A stretch of 54,942 bases of DNA. Origin: CAYMUL01 sp964393605 (GTDB lineage: Bacteria; Bacteroidota; Ignavibacteria; Ignavibacteriales; Ignavibacteriaceae). Location: positions 1-54,942 of the forward strand of contig CAYMUL010000023.1 in the NCBI GenBank assembly GCA_964393605.1, in the 5' to 3' direction. Shown one piece after another: positions 1 through 8,990 of this stretch (the stretch's first letter is position 1; the number at the start of each line of letters is the position of its first letter). A program made the translations under genes and the position numbers. The notes under the pieces are model-generated. The model was given only the letters and a program-made list of their open reading frames with translations, was not told where the DNA came from and ran no database searches.

Positions 1-282
1 CACTATTGTGCAATTTTAATTGGCGATACTCGTAAAGCGCAACACTATGTACCGCTATCAACATATTTACTTCTTACATTTCTTAAATCAGGATTTATTT
101 TAAAGGAAGAGATTATTAAAGCGCAGCATAATTGCGTGTACTCAAAAAAGTGGGTTAAGAGTGCGGAAAAGTATAACTTTTACTTAATCATGCATGAACA
201 TTTATTTGTTTTTCGCAAACCCGCAGAAGCAGAGAAACTTACTAAAAATAAATATTCCTCTTACAACGAAATATTTTTTTAA
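1..282 (+). CDS. DNA methyltransferase, C-terminal part (partial at window edge)
   Basis: The frame is open from the first base and ends in TAA at 280-282, giving 93 residues of a protein whose start lies outside the window. It begins HYCAILIGDTRK, continues through a phenylalanine-rich helix (KSGFILKEE), AQHNC, a W, and ends with LIMHEHLFVFRKP. This block (IGDTR ... FILKE.IIK.QHN ... F.LI.HEHLFVFRK) is the conserved C-terminal end of N4/N6 site-specific DNA methyltransferases common in Bacteroidota. The catalytic motifs are upstream and not visible, so target base and specificity cannot be stated. It converges on the AMP nucleosidase gene with only 4 bp between stops. Confidence 0.7.
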   Translation, partial: HYCAILIGDTRKAQHYVPLSTYLLLTFLKSGFILKEEIIKAQHNCVYSKKWVKSAEKYNFYLIMHEHLFVFRKPAEAEKLTKNKYSSYNEIFF

Positions 283-286
283 TTCT

Positions 287-1060
287 TCAATACGTAAAAT
301 GTTTTATCTGTTCCCCTTTAGCACCGATGTCGGTCATCGCGCTAATTCCAATATCGAGATGCATCGCCACAAATTTTTGAGTAACAAGTTTATCCGACTC
401 TTCCGTTTTCACTCCTTCGGGCATCATCGGAATATCGGAGACGAGTAAAAGCGCACCGCGGGGAATTTGATTCACATATCCGACGACCAATATTGTCGCG
501 GTTTCCATATCGATTGCTATCGCCGAAATTTTTCGTAAATAGTTTTTAAAATCATTATCCCACTCCCAAACTCTTCTGTTAGTTGTGTACACAACGCCGG
601 TTCTGTATTCCAATTTTCTCTGAAGAATTTTTTGGGAAACAAATTTGTGCAATTTAAAAGAAGGCAAAGCGGGAACTTCGATTGGCATATAATCATTGCT
701 TGTACCTTCGCCGCGCACGGCGGCAGTCGGTAAAATAAAATGACCGATTTCGGTAGAACGTTTCAAACCGCCGCACTTACCGAGGAATAAAACACCTTTC
801 GGTTGACGCGCAATTAACAAATCCATAATAGTAGCGGCGTTCGCAGAGCCGATACCGAAATTTACAATTGTCAATCCTTTCGAGTTTGTCGCCGTTTGCA
901 TCGGTCTTCCGATGCCTTTGATGTCGCACTTGAATTTTTCGGAAAAATCAAAAACATAGTTTGTGAAATTTGTGAGCAGGATGTAATCGCCGAACTCATC
1001 GATAGTTGTGCCGGTGTAACGCGGCAGCCAATTTTTTGCAATTTGTCTTTTAGTTTTCAA
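287..1060 (-). CDS. amn: AMP nucleosidase
   Basis: This 257-residue protein should hydrolyse AMP to adenine and ribose 5-phosphate in the cytoplasm, part of purine salvage and adenylate balance. It starts MKTKRQIAKNWLPRYTG, the typical opening of the short Bacteroidota-type AMP nucleosidases, and shows the nucleoside phosphorylase fold signatures GIGSANAAT, FLGKCGGL and AIDMETAT, the last carrying the ME pair that contacts ribose in this superfamily. The length fits the single-domain form, lacking the N-terminal regulatory domain of the E. coli enzyme. The start is a TTG, because the frame is closed by TAA at 1073-1075 and no ATG precedes residue 53. It lies 17 bp after the SIMPL gene and is probably co-transcribed with it. 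Confidence 0.85.
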   Translation of the reverse strand: MKTKRQIAKNWLPRYTGTTIDEFGDYILLTNFTNYVFDFSEKFKCDIKGIGRPMQTATNSKGLTIVNFGIGSANAATIMDLLIARQPKGVLFLGKCGGLKRSTEIGHFILPTAAVRGEGTSNDYMPIEVPALPSFKLHKFVSQKILQRKLEYRTGVVYTTNRRVWEWDNDFKNYLRKISAIAIDMETATILVVGYVNQIPRGALLLVSDIPMMPEGVKTEESDKLVTQKFVAMHLDIGISAMTDIGAKGEQIKHFTY

Positions 1061-1077
1061 AAATGATGCCGATTAAA

Positions 1078-1824
1078 TTAATCTATCTCGAATGAAGCAG
1101 TAACGACGGAAGTAATTTCTTTTTCGATAGAAGAAACATCATTCATTCCGTAATCGCTAATCATGGTTGAAAGTTTCGGAGTGATTTGCAAAACTCCCAT
1201 TCTTGCATTTCTCATATTACCGAGCGAGCCGCCGGTAGCTTCGGCAATTCTTTGCGCTCGGATCATCGCATCTTTAGCGGCTTCTGCCTGTATTTCAATT
1301 TTTATCTTTGCAAGATTCGTGTAATGATATTCCGGCGGATCGACAATAACATTCACTCCTTTTTCAATTAATGAAGTCAACTCGAGAGATATCTTTTTAA
1401 TCAATTCAACATCGTTCGATTTAATTTCGAAACGTTGATTGTAATTGTACGATAAAATTCTATTCGTAGAATAACCTTGAGCATTGTACTCATACGTGGG
1501 ATAACTATTCATCGTTTGATATTCTAATTTCTCTTTAGCAAAACCTTTTTCGTTAAGATATTTTTCAAGCGCAGGCTTCTGTTGAATGAGCAATCGATAA
1601 GCATCTTGCGCGGTGAAAGCCGAAGAGCTTATTGTTCCGCGCAAAATTCCGAGATCGGAAATGATTTCCATCTTCGCCGAACCTGTTACGGTTATCGTCT
1701 CATTTGCTTTTGAATTACTTCTCCACGTTACGGAGAAGATGATTCCAACCAATAACAACGCGGTTGAAACAAGTATTGAGGGTAATAATAAATTATTTTT
1801 TTCAAACATATTTTCTTCTCTCAT
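1078..1824 (-). CDS. SIMPL domain-containing protein (DUF541), membrane-anchored
   Basis: This 248-residue protein has one N-terminal hydrophobic segment (about residues 12-31, LLLPSILVSTALLLVGIIF) and a periplasmic SIMPL/DUF541 domain: ITVTGSAKMEIISDLGILRG, the YNYNQRFEIKSNDVELI strand region and the closing VTASFEID. SIMPL proteins form oligomeric periplasmic or outer-membrane assemblies, but their biochemical role is unclear. Its ATG overlaps the TGA of the upstream M14 peptidase gene by four bases (ATGA, 1821-1824), so the two are translationally coupled. A second ATG at codon 6 (1809) is an alternative start. The family assignment is solid and the function is not. Confidence 0.8.
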   Translation of the reverse strand: MREENMFEKNNLLLPSILVSTALLLVGIIFSVTWRSNSKANETITVTGSAKMEIISDLGILRGTISSSAFTAQDAYRLLIQQKPALEKYLNEKGFAKEKLEYQTMNSYPTYEYNAQGYSTNRILSYNYNQRFEIKSNDVELIKKISLELTSLIEKGVNVIVDPPEYHYTNLAKIKIEIQAEAAKDAMIRAQRIAEATGGSLGNMRNARMGVLQITPKLSTMISDYGMNDVSSIEKEITSVVTASFEID

Positions 1825-4577
1825 TTCAGAATTAACATTTTGTTGGTTGCGGTAAAATTTCCGGCGCGTAGTTGATAAAAATAAACGCCGCTCGGAAATT
1901 GAGAATTGAGAATGGAGAATGGAGAATTGAGCCCCGATGGATCGAGAGAGAATTGAGTATGATAAACACCCGGTTCTTTTTCTTCATTCACAAGAGTTGC
2001 AACTTCATTTCCAAGTACATCATAAATTTTTAATGTAACATTGCCGGACGTTGAAAGCTGATAACTGATTATTGTTGTTGGATTAAATGGATTCGGATAG
2101 TTTTGGTACAACTTAAATTCTTTCGGAGTAGAATTATCGTCAACTTCAATTGCTATTTCATTTGAATATGAAAATGAACCGTCCAAATCTACCTGTCGCA
2201 ATTTATACTTCAAGGGAAGAATAAGGGTAGGATTAAGATTATGATTATGAGTAGGAAGTTGTTCGGCATTATCGACAAAAGAATAATTTTGAATTTCGGT
2301 TGTCGTTCCGTTTCCTTTCACAAATCCGATTTTCTCAAACTCCTGATTTTCCGTAGAGCGCAGAATTTCAAATCCCAAATTATTTTTTTCGGAAGAAGTC
2401 GTCCAGTTCAATTCAACATTTCCGTTATCGAATCTGCCTATGAATGATACGAGTTCGACCGGCACGATTGCATATTCATAAACCGCAATATCATCAACGT
2501 ACCAGCCATCTTTATGTTGCGAGCCATCAGTACGAAGTTTAAAACGAATTAAAATATTTTGCCCGATAAAATTATTGAGATTCATTTCTTCTTTCACCCA
2601 ATCGGCTCTCGTGCCGTCGTAGAGCGGTTGCCCCGGCGGTTGAAAACTTCCTGTGCCCGGCTCTGTGTATCTTCCGGCGAGCGCAGTCCACGTTGAACCA
2701 TTATTCGAAGAAACTTCAACCTGACCATAATCCCAATTTGCTTCGATGTCATACTTCGTCCAGAAAGAAAGTTTTGGCGAAGTTGAATTTGTTAAATTAA
2801 TAGGAGAGGAGAGAGTCATTGTAACAGTTGCATTTGCAACATAGTTTCCTGATTTGCTGTCAGTGTAAGAATTAGGAGAAGAAACAAAACTTGTTGTAGT
2901 CGCTTCCCACTTTGGCGATGAAGTTGGCGTTGCGGTTATCGTCCAAAATATAGATGGATTATTTGTCGTGTCAACAAATTTATAAACCGCAGTTCCGATA
3001 AAAAGTTTTACGGTATCTTTTGAAAGTTCGGTTCCGTTTAATGAAGTTGTAACGAGTAATTTTATTTCTTCGGCTAAAGGCGCGAGCGTTGAGATGGTGA
3101 ATTGAAACGGCGCGGCAACGGTAACTTCACTTCTTGCGGTAATTGAATCAGCTTGTACTGACGCGCTTTGTACAGTAACATATTGGCTTAACGATGTGAG
3201 CGTTGCTTGAATATTATAGCCTGTGGACAAACCAAAATTTTTCAAAATTGGATTCATCGTAACTTGATCGCCGGGATTAAAAAATTGTTGATGAAAATCC
3301 GCTCCTTTGTATTTTACAAATTCGCCGGCGACGAAAGCGTTGTACATATTTGCGCCAAGACTTGCCTGCGCTATCGGAAAAATTCTACTTTGTTGCGGCC
3401 AAAATCCATCTGATGAAGAACCGATTTCCATCGTGTATCCGAAAATTTTATTCTTCGTTGTTTGCTCGCCGTAAAGCCAATCGCGCGCGCTTCCGTTCGA
3501 ATTGTAACCGAGAATTTGACTTCCCGTTCCATAAACAAAATTATTGTACGATGCCATTGCGGCGCAGTACTCGAGATACGTCGGCGCATCGGGGCAGGCT
3601 AAATCGATATATCCCCACGGATACAAATATGCGTTTTGATATGAGTGCATATTTAAATATGTCATCATCCTTTTTGTGTTGATGAAAATTTTTAATGAAT
3701 TTGTTTCCGGCTCGGAAAATGCAAACGGACCGCGGTAAGTATCGCTCGTGGGATCGGGACTGGAGCCGCTATTATCATAGCCCCATTGGTAGCCGTAATT
3801 TCTGTTTAAATCTACGCCGTAACTTCCGCTGTTGTTTCTTCTATTCTTTCTCCACATTCCGCCGCCGCCGGAATTCGTCGAGCGGTTATATTCGTAGCCG
3901 TCCGGGTTGAGACACGGAACGAAAAACATTTCGCGGTTATTTACTAGATAAGTTGCGTTCGGATCGCTTCCATAATTTTCCAGCAAGCTCCACATGAAAT
4001 ACATCAGCGTTGCCATCGATTGCGGCTCTCGCGCATGAATCAGCGCATCGTAGCCGACTTGAGGCTCGTTCTCGGAAACATTCGGGTTATCGGAAATTTT
4101 CACCGCCCAAATTGTTCTTCCTTCGTGCGTTGTGCCGATAGAAAATTTTTGCGTAATGAGATTTGGAAAATGCGCATACATCGAATCAAGGCTTGCAACA
4201 ATTTCAGTGAAAGTATAATATCCTCCCATCGAACCAAAACCAAAACTCTCTACTCCGAATTCTTCTTTACTCTGTTGAATAAAATTCGCTCTCTCCGTTT
4301 CGGTTAAAGTCGGAAGTGAATTGTAATATAAATCCCAATCATCAATTAAAACTTCAAAGTTATAAGTAGTTAATTGAAGCCGTTCAAATTCGTCATCGCT
4401 GACAAAAATTATTACCGAGTTATCTTTAGAAAATTCGGCGTGTTCGAAAGAGAGACCGATATTTCCAAGTTCAACGGCATCTTTCTTTATATCGTTTAAG
4501 AAAATCTTAACTTGTTTGTGGCTCTGTGTAAAAATCATCGTAGAACAAATAAAACAGAACAGTAAAATTCTTTTCAT
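1821..4577 (-). CDS. Secreted M14 zinc carboxypeptidase with T9SS type A sorting domain
   Basis: A 918-residue secreted zinc exopeptidase. A signal peptide (MKRILLFCFICSTMIFTQS) is followed by a propeptide-like region, then the M14 catalytic domain at about residues 115-430. Zinc ligands are HARE (H181, E184) and H311 (LNMHSYQN); E384 in YTMEIGSS is the likely general base; NPDG and DLNRN are family landmarks for substrate binding. A jelly-roll-like segment (SPKLSFWTKYDIEANWDYGQ ... WYVDDIAVYE) follows, then a fibronectin-like stretch (VELNWTTSSEKNN) and a C-terminal sorting domain (NYPNPFNPTTIISYQL ... KMLILK) for export by type IX secretion. AAGGA precedes the ATG. A repeat has expanded one loop of the sorting domain at 1897-1957. 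Divergent from the CotH gene. Confidence 0.9.
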   Translation of the reverse strand: MKRILLFCFICSTMIFTQSHKQVKIFLNDIKKDAVELGNIGLSFEHAEFSKDNSVIIFVSDDEFERLQLTTYNFEVLIDDWDLYYNSLPTLTETERANFIQQSKEEFGVESFGFGSMGGYYTFTEIVASLDSMYAHFPNLITQKFSIGTTHEGRTIWAVKISDNPNVSENEPQVGYDALIHAREPQSMATLMYFMWSLLENYGSDPNATYLVNNREMFFVPCLNPDGYEYNRSTNSGGGGMWRKNRRNNSGSYGVDLNRNYGYQWGYDNSGSSPDPTSDTYRGPFAFSEPETNSLKIFINTKRMMTYLNMHSYQNAYLYPWGYIDLACPDAPTYLEYCAAMASYNNFVYGTGSQILGYNSNGSARDWLYGEQTTKNKIFGYTMEIGSSSDGFWPQQSRIFPIAQASLGANMYNAFVAGEFVKYKGADFHQQFFNPGDQVTMNPILKNFGLSTGYNIQATLTSLSQYVTVQSASVQADSITARSEVTVAAPFQFTISTLAPLAEEIKLLVTTSLNGTELSKDTVKLFIGTAVYKFVDTTNNPSIFWTITATPTSSPKWEATTTSFVSSPNSYTDSKSGNYVANATVTMTLSSPINLTNSTSPKLSFWTKYDIEANWDYGQVEVSSNNGSTWTALAGRYTEPGTGSFQPPGQPLYDGTRADWVKEEMNLNNFIGQNILIRFKLRTDGSQHKDGWYVDDIAVYEYAIVPVELVSFIGRFDNGNVELNWTTSSEKNNLGFEILRSTENQEFEKIGFVKGNGTTTEIQNYSFVDNAEQLPTHNHNLNPTLILPLKYKLRQVDLDGSFSYSNEIAIEVDDNSTPKEFKLYQNYPNPFNPTTIISYQLSTSGNVTLKIYDVLGNEVATLVNEEKEPGVYHTQFSLDPSGLNSPFSILNSQFPSGVYFYQLRAGNFTATNKMLILK
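1897..1957 (-). repeat. Intergenic-type ATTCTCC/CCCGAT repeat embedded in the M14 sorting domain
   Basis: Read on the minus strand, this stretch is TCAATTCTC, then a degenerate CTCGATCCATCGGGG half-palindrome, then tandem ATTCTCCATTCTCC units. The same arrangement occurs in non-coding DNA at 45215-45241, 45391-45425 and 45625-45675. Here it is translated in frame as part of the loop between the DPSG and PSGVYFYQL strands of the T9SS domain (protein segment LNSPFSILNSQF). Confidence 0.7.
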
Positions 4578-4692
4578 TAATCAAATCCTTTAGTGAGAAA
4601 TTTCAATTGAAGTAATTAAAATTAAATGATTTATTTTAAACAGAATAATGAAAAATTTTACAAAGTTAAATTTAAATAGTTGATCATAGTCA

Positions 4693-7044
4693 ATGAACCA
4701 CCTAAAATATATTATAATAAGTATCGCGCTTAATTTTCTGATGCTTGCGCAGGTTGTAGATGAAAGCTGGAAAATCTATGACGATTCCGAAGTTGCAAGA
4801 ATAGAAATTACAATCAATCCTTCCGCACTTTCGTGGATGTACTCTAATGTGCAAAGCGATTCCGTTCACCCGATAACAATTCGTTTCAAGAATAAGTGGA
4901 TTGATCAAACAATTCAATCTGCCGGTATGCGTTTGCGCGGGAATACTTCGCGCGATTCTCAAAAAAAATCTTTTAAAATTTTATTCGATACTTTTCAAAA
5001 TGATTTTGTTTTCTTCGGTGTAAAGAACTTAAACCTAAACGGCGAGCATAACGATCCTTCAATCATACGCAGTAAAATTTGTTGGGATATTTTTCGTATG
5101 ATTGAAGTTCCTTCATCGCGTGCGGCACACTGTGCAGTGTACATAAACGGACGATATTATGGTTTGTATATTTCTATTGAAGATTACGGCTTGCAACATC
5201 TTAAAAGAAATTTTTCCAACCCGGAAGGAAACTTGTGGCGATGCTTATATCCTGCCGATTTAGCCTGGCGCGGAAGTGATCCGAATAGTTATAAACATTT
5301 TGAAAACGGACGACAGGTTTATGATCTTCAAACTAATGAAAATGAAGATGACTATTTTTCTCTCGCAAGGTTTATCCGAATTATAAACCAAACTGCCGCG
5401 GCAAGTTTGTTCGACTCGCTCGACAATTTTGTAGAGATGAAAGATGTATTAAAATATTTCGCCGTTAATAATCTCACAGGAAGTTGGGATGATTATTGGT
5501 TCTTGAAGAATAATTATTTTCTCTATCACGACCCGGGCAACGATAAGATAAACTGGATTCCATACGATTACGACAACACATTCGGTATCGATTGGTTTAG
5601 TAAAGATTGGGCGACAATTAATCCTTATACTTTTGCAAAGATTGACAATTCACCGCGTCCATTTGTAGAAAAACTATTTACAATTCCGGAGTACAAAAAT
5701 CTCTTCACACACTTTCTAAGTTTTTATAATGATAAAATATTTAATCTTAATTTTTTGGAAGAAAGGATTGAAAGTCTTCGCGTAATGATTACTCCCTTTG
5801 CTATTGCAGATACGTTCCGCACACTTGATTATGGCTTCGATGCAGGGGATTTTTTTAACTCATATTCTTCCACGGGATTTTCAAATCAACATGTAAAAAG
5901 AGGATTAAAAGAGTTTATAAATGTTCGGCATAATTCTCTTCCGCAACAACTTGGATATGCTTTTTCAAAAGCGATTGTGTACGATATTAATTTCTCTCCG
6001 CGCAATCCCTCGGCAACGGATTCGATAAAAGTTTATGCATCAATTTTTTCTCCGTTCGGAATTGAATCGGCGACAATAGAATTCACGCCGGGAGTTTTGC
6101 CCGTTACACAATCTTACACTATGCGTTATATCCCAAACTTTGCGAGTAATTCCGTAGAAGAAAATGATTTGTGGGTTGGAACAATTCTGCCGCTCGGGGA
6201 AAATGGTTCGGGTGCTTTTAGAATTAAAGTTATCGATTCACTCGGACAAACGATTTACTTCCCTCGCGTAAAGCAGAAACGAATTGACGTAAAAAATTCT
6301 CTTTCAAATATTTTATTCATCAATGAATTTTTGGCGTCGAACACTTTTTCAAATCCCGATCCGCACGGCGAGTTTGATGATTGGATTGAATTGTATAATT
6401 CGGGAAACACTCCGATAAAATTAAGCGGAAAATATTTAACGGATAAAAGAACAAATCTTACTAAATGGAAATTTCCGAATGATGATATTTACATTCAACC
6501 GAATTCATGGATGATTGTTTGGTGCGATGAAGATTCCGGACAAATTGGATTGCACACAAACTTTAAATTGTCTGCGGCGGGTGAGTTCATTGCTTTGGTT
6601 GATAGCACGGGGAATTCGATCATCGATTCAATTTCTTTCGGACAGCAGAGCAATGATGTTGCCTTCGCGCGTATTCCCGATGGTTCTGCAAATTGGAGAT
6701 TCACTTCAACACCAACACCCGCGGCGATGAATGTATTAACAAAAGTTGATGAAGACATTATTCCTCAAAATTTTTCACTGCATGTTTTTCCCAATCCGTT
6801 TAATCCGGCTACGAAGATTAAGTTTTCAATTCCTGCAGGTGGAGAGACACACCGCGGCGTGTCTTTACGGGTTTTTGATATTCTCGGGCGCGAAGTTGTA
6901 GCGTTAGTTGAAGATGAATTAACCGCAGGGAATTATGAAATCTCTTTTGATGCGAATAAATACCAACTTACTTCGGGAGTTTATTTTGTAAGATTAACTC
7001 ACGGACAAAAATCGCTCGCACGAAAAATTATGTTGGTGAGGTAA
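4693..7044 (+). CDS. CotH kinase family protein with lamin-tail domain and T9SS sorting domain
   Basis: A 783-residue secreted protein. After a signal peptide (KYIIISIALNFLMLAQ) comes a CotH-type domain (about residues 25-420). It has the glycine loop RLRGNTSRDSQKKSFKI, the GLYISIED strand and the acidic metal site PYDYDNTFG; CotH proteins are atypical secreted protein kinases related to those on spore coats and fungal surfaces. Next is a lamin-tail (LTD) domain at about 535-670 (LFINEFLASN ... DDWIELYN ... FKLSAAGEFIAL), often found on extracellular surface proteins. The end is a T9SS sorting domain (FPNPFNPATKIKFSIP ... KIMLVR). A palindrome at 6841-6868 interrupts its first loop. Divergent from the M14 gene with a 115-bp shared promoter region. 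The substrate is unknown. Confidence 0.88.
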   Translation: MNHLKYIIISIALNFLMLAQVVDESWKIYDDSEVARIEITINPSALSWMYSNVQSDSVHPITIRFKNKWIDQTIQSAGMRLRGNTSRDSQKKSFKILFDTFQNDFVFFGVKNLNLNGEHNDPSIIRSKICWDIFRMIEVPSSRAAHCAVYINGRYYGLYISIEDYGLQHLKRNFSNPEGNLWRCLYPADLAWRGSDPNSYKHFENGRQVYDLQTNENEDDYFSLARFIRIINQTAAASLFDSLDNFVEMKDVLKYFAVNNLTGSWDDYWFLKNNYFLYHDPGNDKINWIPYDYDNTFGIDWFSKDWATINPYTFAKIDNSPRPFVEKLFTIPEYKNLFTHFLSFYNDKIFNLNFLEERIESLRVMITPFAIADTFRTLDYGFDAGDFFNSYSSTGFSNQHVKRGLKEFINVRHNSLPQQLGYAFSKAIVYDINFSPRNPSATDSIKVYASIFSPFGIESATIEFTPGVLPVTQSYTMRYIPNFASNSVEENDLWVGTILPLGENGSGAFRIKVIDSLGQTIYFPRVKQKRIDVKNSLSNILFINEFLASNTFSNPDPHGEFDDWIELYNSGNTPIKLSGKYLTDKRTNLTKWKFPNDDIYIQPNSWMIVWCDEDSGQIGLHTNFKLSAAGEFIALVDSTGNSIIDSISFGQQSNDVAFARIPDGSANWRFTSTPTPAAMNVLTKVDEDIIPQNFSLHVFPNPFNPATKIKFSIPAGGETHRGVSLRVFDILGREVVALVEDELTAGNYEISFDANKYQLTSGVYFVRLTHGQKSLARKIMLVR
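6841..6868 (+). repeat. AGACAC palindrome inserted in the CotH sorting domain
   Basis: The sequence GGAGAGACACACCGCGGCGT followed by GTCTTTAC is an inverted repeat (AGACAC ... GTGTCT) of the class that usually lies between genes in this bacterial group. It is read in frame as GETHRGVS, between SIPAG and LRVFDILG. The other three sorting domains in the window have only a short S-G-N loop at this point. Confidence 0.65.
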
Positions 7045-7109
7045 AGTCCGGAATAATATTTTTCAGAATTTTTTCTTACCAAATGAGGTTACGCAAAACC
7101 TCCAATAGC

Positions 7110-7186
7110 ACACTGATGACACAGATTTAACTGATTTCCACTGATTTCTATCTGCGTATATCTGTCAAAATCAGCATCATCAGTGT
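7110..7186. repeat. CACTGATGA palindromic intergenic repeat
   Basis: ACACTGATGA at 7110-7119 pairs with TCATCAGTGT at 7177-7186, enclosing several CTGATTT/ATCTG half-repeats (for example ACAGATTTAACTGATT and ATATCTGTCAAAATCAG). It is a long imperfect hairpin 66 bp after the CotH stop codon and may also act as its transcription terminator. The rest of the 7045-7385 gap shows no gene; it contains the 52-bp direct repeat listed separately and the pair TGCATAAC/GTTATGCA at about 7233 and 7357. Confidence 0.7.
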
Positions 7187-7297
7187 TCTATTTCAAATTG
7201 TGATAGTCACCAAAATATGAACCTACGAACGTTGCATAACTTCAGTTACTAATGTTGACGCAATTACTAATAAGATTATTTCTTCCATAAAGATGGT

Positions 7298-7349
7298 CGT
7301 TGTGCAGGTGATATAGGATTTAAATTGGGTTTTATGTAAGTTTGCATTA
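7298..7349 (+). repeat. 52-bp direct repeat, copy 1
   Basis: This 52-bp stretch (CGTTGTGCAGGTGATATAGG, then ATTTAAATTGGG, ending GTTTGCATTA) matches 9044-9095 without gaps at 47 of 52 positions. The two copies bracket the phosphatase gene and the attC-like element. It ends 36 bp before the phosphatase start. Confidence 0.8.
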
Positions 7350-7385
7350 AAAAAATGTTATGCACAAACGCCATCGACTGAATTC

Positions 7386-8795
7386 TTGAAAAGCTCTGCA
7401 ATACAAAACCTTTTTGCTCAAACATACTTATGGAACACCGTACTGGGTGTAATAGTCTCAGGAGTTGGATTATCTGTTCTTGCGTTTTCACTTTTCCGAT
7501 GGAAACGGAAGGACATTTCTCTGATGACATTCGGTGCAACGTCCTTACTCTATGGATCACGGTTTCTTGTTCAAATTCAGCTAAACCAATACGTCGCTAC
7601 TGAGCCAACGCAGGCACTGTTCTATATTAATGCGATCGTTGCCTATGTTATTGCCGTTCCACTTTCGGGTTTCTTGCTGCACCTCTTTGGCAGAGGCTGG
7701 AGAAACTCAATGCTATGGGTCTTTCGGGCTGCAACACTCTTCGCTTTTATTGGCATTCTCTCGGACATTATTCAAGCAATACCTTTCTCGTTAGAGCGTA
7801 TTAATAATGTTCTGGTCATCGTCTGGGCAGTTATTATCTTCAAGAATGCCACATGGCCAGGGATGAAAAGAACCAGGGAATTGCAGATCGTGCTTGCTGG
7901 ATTCATCGTGTTCGGACTTTTTGCTGTGAATGAAAATCTCGTTGAGCTGAATCTTATGCCCTGGGATTGGAGCGAAGAAGCGATCGGCTTCCTCGCATTT
8001 CTCCTGGCTCTCGGATATGTTGCCGGACATCGTTTTTTCAGCAATGAAGCACGGCTGCTTACCATTGAGCGAGAAATGGAAATCGCTCGACAAATTCAAT
8101 CCTCGATTCTTCCGCGCACGCTACCGACTATTCATGGGTTGAACCTAGCTGTCCGGTATGTTCCCATGGCTTCCGTTGGGGGTGATTTCTACGATGTGTT
8201 GCTTCAAGACGAAAGGCACTTGTGCTTCCTCGTTGCGGATGTCTCCGGCCACGGTGTCGGAGCCGCTCTGATTGCCTCCATGCTGAAGGTTGCCTTTGCC
8301 TCCCAGCAGCACAATCTCTCTCGCCCCGAAAAGATTCTCGCCGGTTTAAATCACACACTCAAGGATAAGTTGGGAGATAACTTCGTTACAGCAGCGTGTC
8401 TGTTTCTTGATACCGATGCAGGTACAATGCAATACGCAAGCGCAGGACATCCTCCACTGATTCTCTATCGGAAACCTGAAAACAAGGTCTATGAGTTTGG
8501 CGATAGTGGTATAATACTGGGTCCACTTCCTGAGGCGGAGTATAGAGGTTCAATGATGCAACTTGAATCAGGAGACCGTTTGATTTTGTACACGGATGGA
8601 ATTATCGAAACAAGAAATGCTTCCGGTTGTTTTTTTGGAGATGGGCCTTTCAAGAAGTTCATTGAAACACACGCTCACATGCCCGCAGAGGTCTTCGCTG
8701 ACACACTCCTTGACCATCTTACCAAATGGTCTGGCAAGCCCTCTCACGAATCACTTGATGACGACCTGACACTTATTGTGGTTGATATATCGTGA
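7386..8795 (+). CDS. Membrane-anchored PP2C/SpoIIE-type serine phosphatase
   Basis: A 469-residue protein. About seven hydrophobic helices occupy residues 16-215, then a short coiled coil (LLTIEREMEIARQIQSS) leads into a SpoIIE/PPM phosphatase domain (about 245-469). The metal-binding motifs are SVGGDFYDV, LVADVSGHGVGAALI, SAGHPPL and ILYTDGIIETRN, plus DDLTLIVV at the end. Such RsbU-like phosphatases dephosphorylate anti-anti-sigma factors in partner-switching pathways; no partner gene is in the window. The start is a TTG at 7386. The coding DNA is visibly richer in G and C (for example 8100-8350) than the flanking genes. It is alone between 52-bp direct repeats and followed by an attC-like stem, which points to recent acquisition. 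Confidence 0.85.
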   Translation: MKSSAIQNLFAQTYLWNTVLGVIVSGVGLSVLAFSLFRWKRKDISLMTFGATSLLYGSRFLVQIQLNQYVATEPTQALFYINAIVAYVIAVPLSGFLLHLFGRGWRNSMLWVFRAATLFAFIGILSDIIQAIPFSLERINNVLVIVWAVIIFKNATWPGMKRTRELQIVLAGFIVFGLFAVNENLVELNLMPWDWSEEAIGFLAFLLALGYVAGHRFFSNEARLLTIEREMEIARQIQSSILPRTLPTIHGLNLAVRYVPMASVGGDFYDVLLQDERHLCFLVADVSGHGVGAALIASMLKVAFASQQHNLSRPEKILAGLNHTLKDKLGDNFVTAACLFLDTDAGTMQYASAGHPPLILYRKPENKVYEFGDSGIILGPLPEAEYRGSMMQLESGDRLILYTDGIIETRNASGCFFGDGPFKKFIETHAHMPAEVFADTLLDHLTKWSGKPSHESLDDDLTLIVVDIS

Positions 8796-8833
8796 CCCCA
8801 TGCAAAACTAATATCTCATCAGATGGCGTCTTT

Positions 8834-8986
8834 GGCTAACAGCACAAACCACAACACTCGCTCATTGAATAGTCAATGTTAAATCTCAGCAATAAATTAA
8901 TTGTGCTCGTTCCATTTCGCTCGCCGCAGGAAATGGATTAGTGAAAGGCGACTCGCTCAACGGCGTGGTTTGTGCAGACGTTACCC
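8834..8986 (+). other. attC-like structured recombination site (candidate)
   Basis: GGCTAAC at 8834-8840 faces GTTACCC at 8980-8986; these resemble the R'' and R' boxes of integron attC sites and pair with one mismatch. Inside them GCACAAACCAC (8842-8852) and GTGGTTTGTGC (8965-8975) are perfect inverted repeats, one side abutting the box by one extra base and the other by four. A second hairpin, CCATTTC ... GAAATGG, lies in the middle. The layout (TAAC, arm, variable centre, arm, GTTA; 153 bp; just after a gene in the same orientation) is that of an attC. GTTACCC is a poor match to GTTRRRY, so this remains a candidate. No integrase is in the window. Confidence 0.4.
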
Positions 8987-8990
8987 TGCC

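Noticed and set aside
287..448. Small plus-strand frame 194-448 overlapping the methylase tail and amn
   Set aside because: It is antisense to amn and out of phase with the methylase end, both of which have clear family signals.
7233..7364. TGCATAAC ... GTTATGCA before the phosphatase as a second attC
   Set aside because: Only the 8-bp outer boxes pair; no inner arms were found, so it is kept as a note and not as a feature.
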